A DNA stretch of 64,000 nt from DAOUAG01 sp034432935 (lineage in GTDB: Bacteria; Chloroflexota; Dehalococcoidia; SM23-28-2; RBG-16-64-32): NCBI GenBank assembly GCA_034432935.1, contig DAOUBD010000077.1:12447-76446 (forward strand), in the 5' to 3' direction. Every line of letters starts with the position of its first letter. The stretch's first letter is position 1. The translations under genes were made by a program, and so were the position numbers. Below, piece by piece: positions 26,617 through 35,402 of the stretch. The notes below the pieces were generated by a model that did no database searches, was not told the DNA's origin, and was given only the letters and a program-made list of their open reading frames with translations.

Positions 26617-27684
26617 TCAGTACCCGCGCGATGGGTCCACCACGTTGCGCAGCGCTTCCCCCGCGAGATAGCGCCGCAGGTTGTCGCAGAAAAGATCCAC
26701 GGCCCGCTCCATGTAGCGCGGCGTCCCTCCGCTGATGTGGGGCGTGACCAACACGTTCTCCAGACTCCAGAGCTCGCTCTCCGCCGGCAGCGGCTCGATC
26801 TCGAAGACGTCCAGCGCCGCGCCGGCGATCCAGCCCTCCTTCAAGGCCCGTACCAGCGCCCGCTCATCCACGACGGCCCCTCTGGCGATGTTTATGATGA
26901 CCGCCCTCGGTCTCATGGCCCGCAGCTCCGGCTCGCCGATGAGTCCACGGGAATCCGGCGTCAGGGGCACGCTCAGCACTACGTAGTCGCTCTCGGCCAG
27001 CAGGTAGAGCAGGTCTGCCGGGGGCAAGATTTCGTCCACGAACGGCGCGCCGGCTTCCCGGCCCCGGGACCGCTGGTTAGCCGACCGGCGCAGGCCCAAC
27101 ACTCGCATCCCCAGCTCGTGCGCCAGGCGGGCCACCCGTGTGCCTATGGCGCCCATGCCGATGATGCCCACCGTCCGCCCTTCCAGCTCGTCGGGCCAGT
27201 AGGGCTGCCAGGCCCGGCTGGCCTGGGCGCGCCAGGCCCGGGGGAAGCCCTTGGCGAAGGCGATCATGGCGCCGATGACGTACTCGCTGATGGGCACAGC
27301 GTGGATGCCGCTGGCCGTGGTGACGGTGATGCCGGATCTCAGCACCGGCGCGTCCAGCAGCCGGTCAACCCCGGCGCTGGTCAACTGGATCCAGCGCAGC
27401 CGGGGCGCCCGCGAGGCGATGTCCTCCGGCACCACGGGGTTGGACAAGATCACCTCCGTCTGGGCGAGGATAGCGTCGAGATTGCGCCGCGCCTCTTCGG
27501 GGCTCTCCTCGCCGCCAGCGGGCGGCTCCCCGTAGCCTGCCCACAAGGGCCGCCCGCCCCGGTACTCCCGGCGCTGCGCCGGCGTCAGCGCCCACACCTC
27601 CAGCCGGGGATCGGTATTCCGGATCTTTTGCTGTAGCCCCTCCTCTACGGGAATCGCCAGGGTGACGCGTACCTTTTCTCCCAT
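26617..27684 (-). CDS. D-2-hydroxyacid dehydrogenase (NAD-dependent)
   Basis: A 355-residue member of the 2-hydroxyacid dehydrogenase family. The Rossmann motif GMGAIG lies in VGIIGMGAIGTRVA. The catalytic Arg is in NIARGAVVDE, with the supporting Glu in the ALDVFEIEPLP block and the catalytic His in TPHISGGTP. It should reduce or oxidise a small 2-keto/2-hydroxy acid; glyoxylate/hydroxypyruvate and phosphonate or sugar-acid substrates are equally possible. The ATG start region overlaps the open upstream frame of the divergent gene. Confidence 0.88.
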   Translation of the reverse strand: MGEKVRVTLAIPVEEGLQQKIRNTDPRLEVWALTPAQRREYRGGRPLWAGYGEPPAGGEESPEEARRNLDAILAQTEVILSNPVVPEDIASRAPRLRWIQLTSAGVDRLLDAPVLRSGITVTTASGIHAVPISEYVIGAMIAFAKGFPRAWRAQASRAWQPYWPDELEGRTVGIIGMGAIGTRVARLAHELGMRVLGLRRSANQRSRGREAGAPFVDEILPPADLLYLLAESDYVVLSVPLTPDSRGLIGEPELRAMRPRAVIINIARGAVVDERALVRALKEGWIAGAALDVFEIEPLPAESELWSLENVLVTPHISGGTPRYMERAVDLFCDNLRRYLAGEALRNVVDPSRGY

Positions 27685-27898
27685 GGCAGCGGCCTACGCG
27701 GCGTGCGCTTCGGTGGCATGGCCGCGGCGCTGGACCGCCATAGTTTCGTCGATGGAGGCCATTCTTAACCCTTCGTTAACTGACAGCGCAGTACACATAA
27801 CTTACTGTATATCTAGGAGCCAGCCAAAGCTCCCACTACTGCCGGAAACAATCGTACCGGGCTTCCCGGGGCGAGCCAAGAGAGTGCGAGGGACCGAG

Positions 27899-28993
27899 GT
27901 GACGGACGGCGGACGGCCCGCAGAGGGCGGTGAGAGCCAAACGACGAGCCCAAAGGGAGGGTACAGGCCATCTAGGGGGTTTCTCTTCGGCATGGCCGGC
28001 GTCGTCTTCTTGGCCATCGTCCTAGCGGCCGCCGCCGCCGTCGCCGCTAGCCGCGACCCGCAAGTACAGACAGGCCCTCTGCCGCCACCGCCGCCAGTAG
28101 AGGTCACCAGGCCGCCCAGGCCGGTGACGCCCGAGCCCGACATCACCTCCAACCAGCCGCTGCGCGTGGAGCCTGACGGTGGGCAGGCCCATGCTCCCGC
28201 TTCCGGCGTCAGCGCCAGCCCTACTGCCGTGGCCAGCTCCTGGTCTACGGGCCCCATTTTGTCAACCCCGGCCCCCGCAGCGGCCATCAGCCCGTCCTCA
28301 GCCTGGCTCGCCCAGCAGGCCGCCTCTATCTACGGCGTACGCATAGTCCTCGAAGGGCAAGACTGGGGAGACGATGAGACCGCCCAGACGGAAAACATCG
28401 GTGCCGTCATCAGCGCCATGGACGTCCTTCCGGTCACCGTCACATCCTCCATCGCTGCCCACCCGGCGGGCCCGCTGGCGCTGCTTTCCAACACCCAGGG
28501 CAGGACCGAGGGCGGATGGCAGCCCTATGGTGGCGGAGGGCTGAGCTTCTACACCAACTCTGATCAAGGGCCCTCCGGCTACGGCCCCTCCAACCAGGTG
28601 GTGCTGGATAAGGGCGCCGACCGCATGACCGTCGCTCACGAACTGCTCCACGCCTACCAGTTTCGCAACGTTGGCCCGGACGGCTACGCGCTGGCCCTGC
28701 TGGGAGAAGAGATGCGTTCCTTCATGGCCGCCACCGGATGGCGCCAGACAGCCTCCGATGAAGAGCTGCGGCGTGCTGTCCACCAGCCATGGGAGGCCCT
28801 CTCGTCCCTCTTCCGGTACGAAGGACGCCCTCTCACCTACGCAGACCGCGACGGCCAAGCCGTGTCCCTCCCTGTCAGCAACCCCATCGAGGCCTTCGCC
28901 ACTGCTGGGGCCATATACTACGCGCGGCCCGCAGGCATGGCCCTCCCGGACTGGCCGGAATACTGGGACTGGTTCCGCGCCAACCTCGGCTGA
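27899..28993 (+). CDS. Membrane-anchored protein with HExxH motif
   Basis: A 364-residue protein. The start is taken at GTG 27899 behind GAGGG; the frame is open further upstream, but those starts would lie in the divergent promoter region. A cytosolic Arg-rich stretch is followed by one hydrophobic segment (~25-50) and a Pro-rich linker. The extracellular domain carries HELLH at 247-251 (zincin motif) and, further on, PIEAFATAGAIYY, which could give the third ligand Glu. The context HELLHAYQF resembles HELMHVFQF of the larger secreted protein at 14762. Putative surface metalloprotease; no family is recognised with certainty. Confidence 0.65.
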   Translation: MTDGGRPAEGGESQTTSPKGGYRPSRGFLFGMAGVVFLAIVLAAAAAVAASRDPQVQTGPLPPPPPVEVTRPPRPVTPEPDITSNQPLRVEPDGGQAHAPASGVSASPTAVASSWSTGPILSTPAPAAAISPSSAWLAQQAASIYGVRIVLEGQDWGDDETAQTENIGAVISAMDVLPVTVTSSIAAHPAGPLALLSNTQGRTEGGWQPYGGGGLSFYTNSDQGPSGYGPSNQVVLDKGADRMTVAHELLHAYQFRNVGPDGYALALLGEEMRSFMAATGWRQTASDEELRRAVHQPWEALSSLFRYEGRPLTYADRDGQAVSLPVSNPIEAFATAGAIYYARPAGMALPDWPEYWDWFRANLG

Positions 28994-28995
28994 GC

Positions 28996-29745
28996 CTACA
29001 GCCCCTCCGCCAGCCTCAGCGCCAGCCACTGCGGCAGCCCTGCCTCTCGCATGAGCCGTTGAGTCGCCGCGACATCGTACTCCACCCTGCGCAGGGTGAT
29101 GCGCCCATCGGACGTATCCAGCAGCCCATAGGCTGCCCGCGGGTCGCCATCCCGGGGCTGGCCGACGCTGCCGGGGTTGATCACCAGGCGCGGCCCCTTC
29201 GGGTCCAGGGATACCGCAGCCCCATCGCCGAGCCGGTACAGCCCGCAACCCCCTTCCCGGGACGGGTCCTGTACCGCCAGCATGGGCACATGAGTGTGGC
29301 CCACCAGGGCGAAGGGCGTCTCCTGTCGCGCCAGGTGGGCCAGGGCCGCCTCCGGGGAGTACATGTACTCCCAGACCGGCGCCCTGATGGTTCCGTGCAC
29401 CAGAGTGAAGTCACCCTCCGTTATCACTTCAGGCAGCCCTGCCAAGTAGGCCCTCTCGTCATCCGTCAAGCGGCCTCGGGTCCAAAGGACGGCGCGTGCG
29501 GCATCGCTATTGAAGTCTTGCGCGTCGAGGATGCCGGCCGCCGCCCAGTCGTGGTTTCCGGCCACGCTTACGGCGCCTAGCTCCCGCAACCTGGCTATGC
29601 ACTCCGATGGCTGGGGCCCATAGCCTACCGCATCTCCGAGGCTCCAGAGGGCGTCTATGGCCCCCCAGCGGGACGCGGCGTCCGCCACGACGGCCTCTAG
29701 AGCCGCCAGGTTGGAATGCACGTCAGAGAGAACCAGGATGCGCAT
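28996..29745 (-). CDS. Calcineurin-like metallophosphoesterase (YfcE/MJ0936 type)
   Basis: A 249-residue phosphoesterase. Metal ligands are seen in order: LSDVHSN (D and H), SLGDAVGYG, GNHDW, then VHGT and VGHTHVP. This is the small single-domain class that acts on phosphodiesters or mononucleotides; the substrate is unknown. ATG 29745 was preferred because the fold begins there. The alternative ATG 29766 lies upstream of a minus-strand TATACT (29763-29758) that would start transcription a few bases before 29745. Divergent from thiL. Confidence 0.88.
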   Translation of the reverse strand: MRILVLSDVHSNLAALEAVVADAASRWGAIDALWSLGDAVGYGPQPSECIARLRELGAVSVAGNHDWAAAGILDAQDFNSDAARAVLWTRGRLTDDERAYLAGLPEVITEGDFTLVHGTIRAPVWEYMYSPEAALAHLARQETPFALVGHTHVPMLAVQDPSREGGCGLYRLGDGAAVSLDPKGPRLVINPGSVGQPRDGDPRAAYGLLDTSDGRITLRRVEYDVAATQRLMREAGLPQWLALRLAEGL

Positions 29746-29806
29746 ATGGCCGGCAAGAGTATACATCCTTTGGCGGCCACCGATGGGACAGGGTCTGGCC
29801 GCCCCT

Positions 29807-29812
29807 TATAAT
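29807..29812 (+). promoter_or_regulatory. thiL: TATAAT seven bases before the thiL start
   Basis: A perfect TATAAT ends 7 bases before ATG 29820. A GGGACA at 29785-29790 gives a 16-base spacing as a possible -35. The other candidate ATG (29811) overlaps the -10 itself, so it could not be on the transcript. Confidence 0.55.
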
Positions 29813-29819
29813 GGGCCAG

Positions 29820-30803
29820 ATGCAGGTCTCCCAAATCGGTGAGTTCGCCCTGATTCAGCGTCTGGCAGAAGCCCTCGGTCAGAAGGGCCCGCCCGAACTC
29901 GTCGTAGGCATCGGCGACGATGCTGCCGTTTGGCGCGCCGGCTCTACCTACCTCGTGGCCACGACGGACACCTTGGTGGAGGGCGTCCACTTCGTAGCCG
30001 GAGCCATCCCGTGGGCAGACCTGGGTTGGAAGGCCCTCGCCGTCAACGTCAGCGACATCGCCGCCATGGGCGCCCGGCCCCTCTTCGCCTTGGTAACCCT
30101 CGCCTTGCCGGCCAACACCCCCGTCGCCAGCGTCGACGCCCTCTACGAGGGCCTCAGGGACTGCGCTGGCCGGTTCGGCGTGACCATCGCCGGCGGGGAC
30201 ATAGTGCGCGCCCCCCAGGTCTCCCTGACGGTGGCCCTTTTGGGCCAGGCCCAGGTCCGGCGGGGCCGCCCCCTCCTGCTCCTGCGCTCCGGCGCCCGGC
30301 CGGGCGACGTTATCGCCGTCACCGGGTCGCTGGGCGAGGCAGCTGCGGGCCTGCGCCTTCTGCAGCAGGGCATGCCGCCAGGCGACCCTCGTACGGCTGC
30401 CCAGTTGCGGCCGGACCCGCCCCTGGGCGTCGCGCAGCAGGCAGCCCGGCTGGGCATCGTTTGCGGCATCGACATCTCCGACGGCCTGCTCCAAGACGTG
30501 GCGCACATCTGCCGGATGTCCGGCCTAACCGCGGTCCTCCGCGCGAAAGCGATCCCCATAGGCCAGACGGCCCGCCAGGCGTTCCCGGCGGAGGCCCTGG
30601 CCCTGGCCAGCACCGGCGGGGAAGACTACCAGATGGTTCTTGTTGCGCGGCGTGCCGTTGTCCAGCGCTTGCGCGCCTCCTCGGCGGCTGCTCTCACTGA
30701 GATCGGCGAGATGACAGAGGGCCCGCCAGAGGTGCGCCTCCTGGACGAGGCCGGCGCCGAGCTCCGCTTTCCCAGCAGCGGCTGGGATCACCTGAGGCCG
30801 TGA
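29820..30803 (+). CDS. thiL: Thiamine-monophosphate kinase
   Basis: Last step of thiamine diphosphate synthesis (ThMP + ATP). A 327-residue PurM-like ATPase with the N-terminal GEFALIQRL, GIGDDAAV, TDTLVEGVHF, and WKALAVNVSDIAAMGA blocks. Further on are AGGDIVRAP, VTGSLGEAAAGL, GIDISDGLLQD and STGGEDYQM. The start is ATG 29820, apparently leaderless. Its stop overlaps the GTG of tsaE (GTGA). The gap to other thiamine genes is normal for thiL, which often sits with tsaE. Confidence 0.93.
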   Translation: MQVSQIGEFALIQRLAEALGQKGPPELVVGIGDDAAVWRAGSTYLVATTDTLVEGVHFVAGAIPWADLGWKALAVNVSDIAAMGARPLFALVTLALPANTPVASVDALYEGLRDCAGRFGVTIAGGDIVRAPQVSLTVALLGQAQVRRGRPLLLLRSGARPGDVIAVTGSLGEAAAGLRLLQQGMPPGDPRTAAQLRPDPPLGVAQQAARLGIVCGIDISDGLLQDVAHICRMSGLTAVLRAKAIPIGQTARQAFPAEALALASTGGEDYQMVLVARRAVVQRLRASSAAALTEIGEMTEGPPEVRLLDEAGAELRFPSSGWDHLRP

Positions 30804-31270
30804 CTAGCCCGCCCACCGTCTTCACCTCTCGCAGCGCCCGGCAAACCCGGAGCCTGGGCCAGCGCCTGGGCGCCCTGCTGGAACCTGGGGATGTCGTTCT
30901 ACTATCCGGCGAGCTTGGCGCCGGGAAGACGACCTTTGTCCAGGGCATCGCCCAGGGCATCGGCTTCGCCGGCTCCGTCTCCTCCAAGTCCTTCGTTCTG
31001 TTGGGCGAGTACCGCGGCCGCATCACCCTGTACCACGCCGACCTCTACCGGCTGGAAGACCCTCAGCAGGTGCTCGACCTGGGGCTGGAGGAGGTGTGCG
31101 CCGATGGCGCCCTGGTGGTGGAATGGCCGGAGCGGGCGCCCGGGGCCTTGCCCGATGAGCACCTCCTGGTTTGCTTCGAGGTGGTTTCGGCCAACCGCCG
31201 CCGGCTGCGGCTGGAGCCGAGAGGCCAACGGGCGGCGCGCCTAGCCGCCGCAATGGCCGGGAGGCGCTGA
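30800..31270 (+). CDS. tsaE: tRNA threonylcarbamoyladenosine biosynthesis ATPase TsaE
   Basis: A 156-residue P-loop ATPase that drives turnover of the TsaB-TsaD complex making t6A37 in ANN-decoding tRNAs. Walker A reads GELGAGKTTF near 38-47. SSKSFVLLGEY and LYHADLYRLE match the family, and W in VVEWPER is conserved. The GTG start overlaps the thiL stop. tsaB follows directly; tsaD and tsaC are not in the window. Confidence 0.94.
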   Translation: MTSPPTVFTSRSARQTRSLGQRLGALLEPGDVVLLSGELGAGKTTFVQGIAQGIGFAGSVSSKSFVLLGEYRGRITLYHADLYRLEDPQQVLDLGLEEVCADGALVVEWPERAPGALPDEHLLVCFEVVSANRRRLRLEPRGQRAARLAAAMAGRR

Positions 31271-31948
31271 GTGGAGCTATCCATCGACACGGCCTCCGAG
31301 ATGGCGTCCGTTGCGGTGTCCCAGGAAGGGCGTCTGGTGGCGGAGATCACCTGGCTCTGCCGCCGTAACCACACCGTCGAGCTGCTGCCCACCGTGGAGA
31401 AGCTCCTGGGCCAGGCTCGCATCAAGCCCGCGGACATCACCGCCGTCTTCGTCTGCCTGGGACCTGGGATGTACACAGGACTGCGGGTGGGGATCAGCAC
31501 GGCGCAGGGTTTGGCCTATGCCCTGGGCATCCCCACCATGGGCGCCGGCCGGCTGGAGCTGGACGCCTATCCCCACGCCGCTTTTCCGGGGCCCATCATC
31601 GCCGTGCACCGGGCGGGCCGCGGCGAGCTGGCCTGGGCGGCCTACCGGTCTGGTCCCTGGCGCGAGCTCCGGCCTCCGCGCCTTTCCGGCCCTGAGGCCA
31701 TCGCCCGGGCTGTACGCCGCCGCACCCTCATCGTCGGGGAGGTGGACGATTCCCTGGCAGGTTACCTGAGGGAGGCCACCAAAGGCCGCGCGACGGTCCT
31801 GACGGGGGCCGCAAACCTGCGCCGCGCGGCATCCCTGGCGGAGCTGGCCTTCAAGCGCCTCGAGAGCGGCGGGGGGATGTCCCCTGCCCTTCTGCGGCCC
31901 ATCTACCTGCGGCCCCCAACGGTGATCGCGCCGGGCCCTCGCCAGTAA
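31271..31948 (+). CDS. tsaB: tRNA threonylcarbamoyladenosine biosynthesis protein TsaB
   Basis: Scaffold partner of TsaD in t6A formation. The ASKHA-like N-terminal domain shows LSIDTASEMASVAV, HTVELLPTVEKLL and GPGMYTGLRVGISTAQGLA, the last being the family hallmark. A 225-residue protein starting at GTG immediately after the tsaE stop, so the two are cotranslated. Confidence 0.93.
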   Translation: MELSIDTASEMASVAVSQEGRLVAEITWLCRRNHTVELLPTVEKLLGQARIKPADITAVFVCLGPGMYTGLRVGISTAQGLAYALGIPTMGAGRLELDAYPHAAFPGPIIAVHRAGRGELAWAAYRSGPWRELRPPRLSGPEAIARAVRRRTLIVGEVDDSLAGYLREATKGRATVLTGAANLRRAASLAELAFKRLESGGGMSPALLRPIYLRPPTVIAPGPRQ

Positions 31949-31984
31949 GCTGGCGGATGCTACAATTGGCGGAGATAACGATCC

Positions 31985-32452
31985 ATGGACCGCACTGAAC
32001 GCACGCTGGTCTTGATCAAGCCAGACGCCATGCAACGGGGCCTGGCCGGAGAGATCATCTCCCGTCTGGAACGCCGCGGCCTACGCATCGCCGCCATGCG
32101 CCTATTTCAGATGGACGAGGCTCTGGCCCGGCGCCACTACGCCGAGCATGAGGGTAAGGACTTTTTCCAGCCCCTTATCGCCTATATCACCTCCAGCCCC
32201 ATCATCGCGGCCGTCTTCGAGGGCCCAGAAGCCATCCAGGCGGTGCGCAACACCGTCGGCGCCACCAACCCAGCCAAGGCCCAGCCGGGCACCATCCGCG
32301 CCGATTTCGCGTTGGAGACGGGGCGCAACCTTATCCACGCCTCGGACTCACCACAGTCCGCCCAGCGGGAGATCGCCCTCTTCTTCCGCGACGATGAGAT
32401 CTGTTCCTACCAACGAGACACCGACCGCTGGATATGGGAGGCCGCCACCTGA
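31985..32452 (+). CDS. ndk: Nucleoside diphosphate kinase
   Basis: Transfers the gamma-phosphate between nucleoside triphosphates and diphosphates through a phospho-His. H118 lies in NLIHASDS; IKPDAMQRG (11-19) and NPAKAQPGTIR complete the active site. At 155 residues it is slightly longer than usual, with a C-terminal tail (DRWIWEAAT). A TACAAT at 31961-31966 and a GGAG before ATG suggest its own promoter with a short leader. The stop overlaps the next start (TGATG). Confidence 0.96.
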   Translation: MDRTERTLVLIKPDAMQRGLAGEIISRLERRGLRIAAMRLFQMDEALARRHYAEHEGKDFFQPLIAYITSSPIIAAVFEGPEAIQAVRNTVGATNPAKAQPGTIRADFALETGRNLIHASDSPQSAQREIALFFRDDEICSYQRDTDRWIWEAAT

Positions 32453-34953
32453 TGGCCGTCCAGCCCGCGGTTGTGGACCCAGCGAGGTTCCGCCTCGCCC
32501 CGGAAGACCTGCGCCTCACTGCGGACCCAGTCTTTTTCCAGTTCGAGTGCACCGAGGAGCTGACGCCCCTTACGGAGTTCATCGGCCAGGACCGGGCCTT
32601 GCGCTCCCTCCAGTTTGGCCTCGGCCTCCAAAAGCCCGGCTACAACATCTTCGTTACGGGTCTCACGGGCACCGGCAAGGCCACCGCCATCCTGGAGTAC
32701 GTCCGCCGCACGGTCGAGGAGAAGAAGGCGGCCGGCGCCGTGGCCCCGCCCAAGGACTGGTGCTACGTCTACAACTTCGAGGATCCTGACCGCCCCTGCG
32801 CCATCTCCCTGCCGCCCGGCCTGGGGCGGCGCCTGCGGGACGACCTCAACGAGCTTCTGGACACCGTCAAGACCAACATCGTCAGGGCCTTCAGCAGTGA
32901 CGAGTACGAGCGGCAGAAGCGGGAGATCTTCGAGGAGGGGCAGAAGGCCGCCCAGGCCCTCATGGAACGGGCCCAGAAGGAGGCGGAACGGGCCGGCTTC
33001 CTGCTCCGTTTCCTGCCCACCGGCGTGACGCTCGTGCCCATCGTCGAAGGCAAGCCCATGACCCCACAGCAGTTCAACGCCCTGAGCCCAGAGGAGCGCC
33101 GCATCATCCAGGAGCGCGAGGCCGAGATCGCCGACTCTGTCAACGAGGTCGCCGAGCGCCTGCGGGCCATCGAGCGCGAGGTCGTCAAGGCCGTCGCTGC
33201 CCTGGACCGCCAAGTGGCGGAGGTCGTCATGCGCGGGGTGTTCGACGCCGTCGCCGCCCAGTACCGGGAATACGAGCAGGTCTCCGCCTTCCTGGAGAAG
33301 CTCCGGGCCTTCGCCCTCGATAGCGTCGACCTCCTGCGGGACCAGGAGGGCCGCGGCCTCCCCGCCGCCCTGGCCGCCGCTGCTCATCCAGACCCGTTCC
33401 TCGCCTTCCGCTGCAACGTCTTCGTCGATAACTCAGCGACGGAAGGGCCACCCATCGTCGTCGAGCCCAACCCCAGCTGGACCAACCTCTTCGGCCGCAT
33501 CGAACGGCGTGCCTACCTTGGCACCTACGTGAGCGACCACACCCTTCTCAAGGCCGGATCCGTCCACCGGGCCAACGGCGGATACCTCATCCTCAACCTC
33601 ATAGATATCTTCTCCAAACCCGGCGCCTGGGACGGCTTGAAACGCCTCATCCGCACCAAAGAGGTGCGGCTGGAGGACCCCATGGAGCAGTACGGCCTCC
33701 TGACGCCCCAGGCCCTGCGGCCCGAGCCCATCCCCGTCGATATCAAGCTCATCATCACCGGCGACCCCCTCTCCTACTTCCTCCTCTCCACCTACGATGA
33801 GGAGTTCTGGGAGATGTTCAAGGTCAAGGCCGACTTCGACCACCAGATCGACCGCACGGCCGCCAACGTCCTGGCCTACGCGGGCTTCATCTGCGCCTGC
33901 TGCAACCGCGACGGCTTGCGCCACTTCGACCGCACGGCGGTGGCCAAGGTCGTGGAGCATGGCAGCCGCATGGCCGAGGCCCAGGACAAACTCTCGGCCC
34001 GCTTTGGCCTCCTGCGTGACCTCATCGTCGAGGCCGACTACTGGGCCGGCCTAGAGGGCGAAAAGCTGGTGACGGCCCGGCATGTGGAGAAGGCCATCGG
34101 CGAGCGCATCTACCGCCTCAACCTCATCGAAGAGCGCCTGCGGGAGCTCATCGCCAAGGGCGTCATCATGGTGGACGTTACAGGGGCCGTCACCGGCCAG
34201 ATCAACGGCCTGGCTGTTCTCGACTTCGGCGACTTCAGCTTCGGCCGGCCGTCCCGGATCACCGCCCGCACCTTCCTTGGTCAAAGGGGCGTCGCCAGCA
34301 TCGACCGCGAGTCCCAGCTCAGCGGCAAGATCCACGACAAAGGCGTCATGACCATTAGCGGCTATTTGGGACACAAGTACGCGCAAGACAAGCCCCTGGC
34401 CCTTTCAGCCACCGTTAGCTTCGAGCAGGGCTACGAGGCCGTCGAGGGCGACAGCGCCTCCCTGGCGGAGCTGTGCGCCATCATCTCCAGCCTTGCGGAC
34501 GCGCCCATTCGCCAGGACCTGGCCATGACCGGCTCCGTGAACCAGCGGGGAGAGGTGCAGCCCATCGGCGGCGTGAACCAGAAGATCGAGGGCTTTCACG
34601 ATGTCTGCAAGGCGATGGGCATGACGGGCACCCAAGGGGTCATCATCCCTACCCGCAACAAACGCAACCTGATGTTGCGCCCGGATGTCGTCGAGTCTGT
34701 CCGCAAAGGCCTCTTCCACATCTACGCCGTAAGCACCGTCGACGAGGCCATCGAGCTACTGACCGGCATCCCCGCGGGCGAGCGCGGCCCCGATGGCCTT
34801 TACCCGGAGGACACCATCAACCGCCGCGTCGACGACCGCCTGCGCCAGATGGGCGAAGCCATGCGGCAGTTCGGCCGCCGGCCCCGGGACGGCGCCGGCC
34901 CGGAGAAGGCCGAGGGAGCAGAAGAGGAGAACGGAGGGGCGCAGCCGGGCTAG
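32452..34953 (+). CDS. LonB-like ATP-dependent protease (COG1067 family)
   Basis: An 833-residue Lon-family protease distinct from LonA. It has an N-terminal AAA module with Walker A GLTGTGKAT (~66-74), a long charged helical insert (~140-280), and the ring-forming part (GGYLILNLIDIF). The C-terminal S16 domain carries the catalytic Ser in EGDSASLAE and Lys in GGVNQKIEGF. It lacks the N-terminal substrate domain of LonA. Substrates are unknown; some relatives act under DNA or oxidative stress. ATG 32452 overlaps the ndk stop. The C-terminus is a Gly/Glu-rich tail. Confidence 0.9.
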   Translation: MAVQPAVVDPARFRLAPEDLRLTADPVFFQFECTEELTPLTEFIGQDRALRSLQFGLGLQKPGYNIFVTGLTGTGKATAILEYVRRTVEEKKAAGAVAPPKDWCYVYNFEDPDRPCAISLPPGLGRRLRDDLNELLDTVKTNIVRAFSSDEYERQKREIFEEGQKAAQALMERAQKEAERAGFLLRFLPTGVTLVPIVEGKPMTPQQFNALSPEERRIIQEREAEIADSVNEVAERLRAIEREVVKAVAALDRQVAEVVMRGVFDAVAAQYREYEQVSAFLEKLRAFALDSVDLLRDQEGRGLPAALAAAAHPDPFLAFRCNVFVDNSATEGPPIVVEPNPSWTNLFGRIERRAYLGTYVSDHTLLKAGSVHRANGGYLILNLIDIFSKPGAWDGLKRLIRTKEVRLEDPMEQYGLLTPQALRPEPIPVDIKLIITGDPLSYFLLSTYDEEFWEMFKVKADFDHQIDRTAANVLAYAGFICACCNRDGLRHFDRTAVAKVVEHGSRMAEAQDKLSARFGLLRDLIVEADYWAGLEGEKLVTARHVEKAIGERIYRLNLIEERLRELIAKGVIMVDVTGAVTGQINGLAVLDFGDFSFGRPSRITARTFLGQRGVASIDRESQLSGKIHDKGVMTISGYLGHKYAQDKPLALSATVSFEQGYEAVEGDSASLAELCAIISSLADAPIRQDLAMTGSVNQRGEVQPIGGVNQKIEGFHDVCKAMGMTGTQGVIIPTRNKRNLMLRPDVVESVRKGLFHIYAVSTVDEAIELLTGIPAGERGPDGLYPEDTINRRVDDRLRQMGEAMRQFGRRPRDGAGPEKAEGAEEENGGAQPG

Positions 34954-34987
34954 CGGCGCCGCGGCTGGAACCGGCGGCTGCCGCCCC

Positions 34988-35332
34988 CTATTGGATCCTC
35001 ACCACCGGCACAGCGGCGTGCCACAACCCCTCGAGATCGTAGTACTCCCTCTCGGCAGGGGCGAACAGGTGCACCACCACATCCCCATAGTCCAGGAGCA
35101 CCCAACCGGTGCCGGGCTCCCCCTCGCGTCCCAACGGCTCCACTCCGGCGGCCAGCAGCGCCTCGTCCACCGCCTCCAGAATGGCGGCCGTCTGCCTCTC
35201 CGTCTCGGCGCTGGCGATGACAAAATAATCGGCGAAGGACGCTACGTTGCGGATATCCAGCAGCAAGATGTCCTCCGCCTGCTTATCGGACAGTACGTCT
35301 ATGATCTTGCGCGCCAGGTCAGCGGCTTCCAG
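34988..35332 (-). CDS. rsfS: Ribosomal silencing factor RsfS, probable CTG start
   Basis: Binds ribosomal protein L14 and blocks subunit joining when nutrients are low. The family core is clear: AEDILLLDIRNV, ADYFVIASAETERQ, GWVLLDYGDVVVHLF and REYYDLEGLW. The family usually begins just before LEAADLARKIID. There the only codon following a strong ribosome site (GGGGAGGT, 35336-35343) is CTG at 35332, giving 114 residues. In-frame ATGs at 35404 and 35431 lie upstream of the minus-strand TATAAT and inside or beyond the mnmA start, so they are unlikely. The start call is inference; the gene itself is certain. Confidence 0.85.
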   Translation of the reverse strand: MEAADLARKIIDVLSDKQAEDILLLDIRNVASFADYFVIASAETERQTAAILEAVDEALLAAGVEPLGREGEPGTGWVLLDYGDVVVHLFAPAEREYYDLEGLWHAAVPVVRIQ

Positions 35333-35383
35333 GTTACCTCCCCACGTCTTGTCGCCTAGGGATCTGCCCCCGCGGGGCGACTC

Positions 35384-35391
35384 ATTATAAC
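35384..35391. promoter_or_regulatory. Overlapping divergent -10 elements of rsfS and mnmA
   Basis: ATTATAAC reads TATAAC on the plus strand (35386-35391, 11 bases before the mnmA ATG) and TATAAT on the minus strand (35389-35384, about 50 bases before the rsfS CTG). The two RNA polymerase sites cannot be filled at once. Confidence 0.55.
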
Positions 35392-35402
35392 ATGTAGGTG
35401 CC

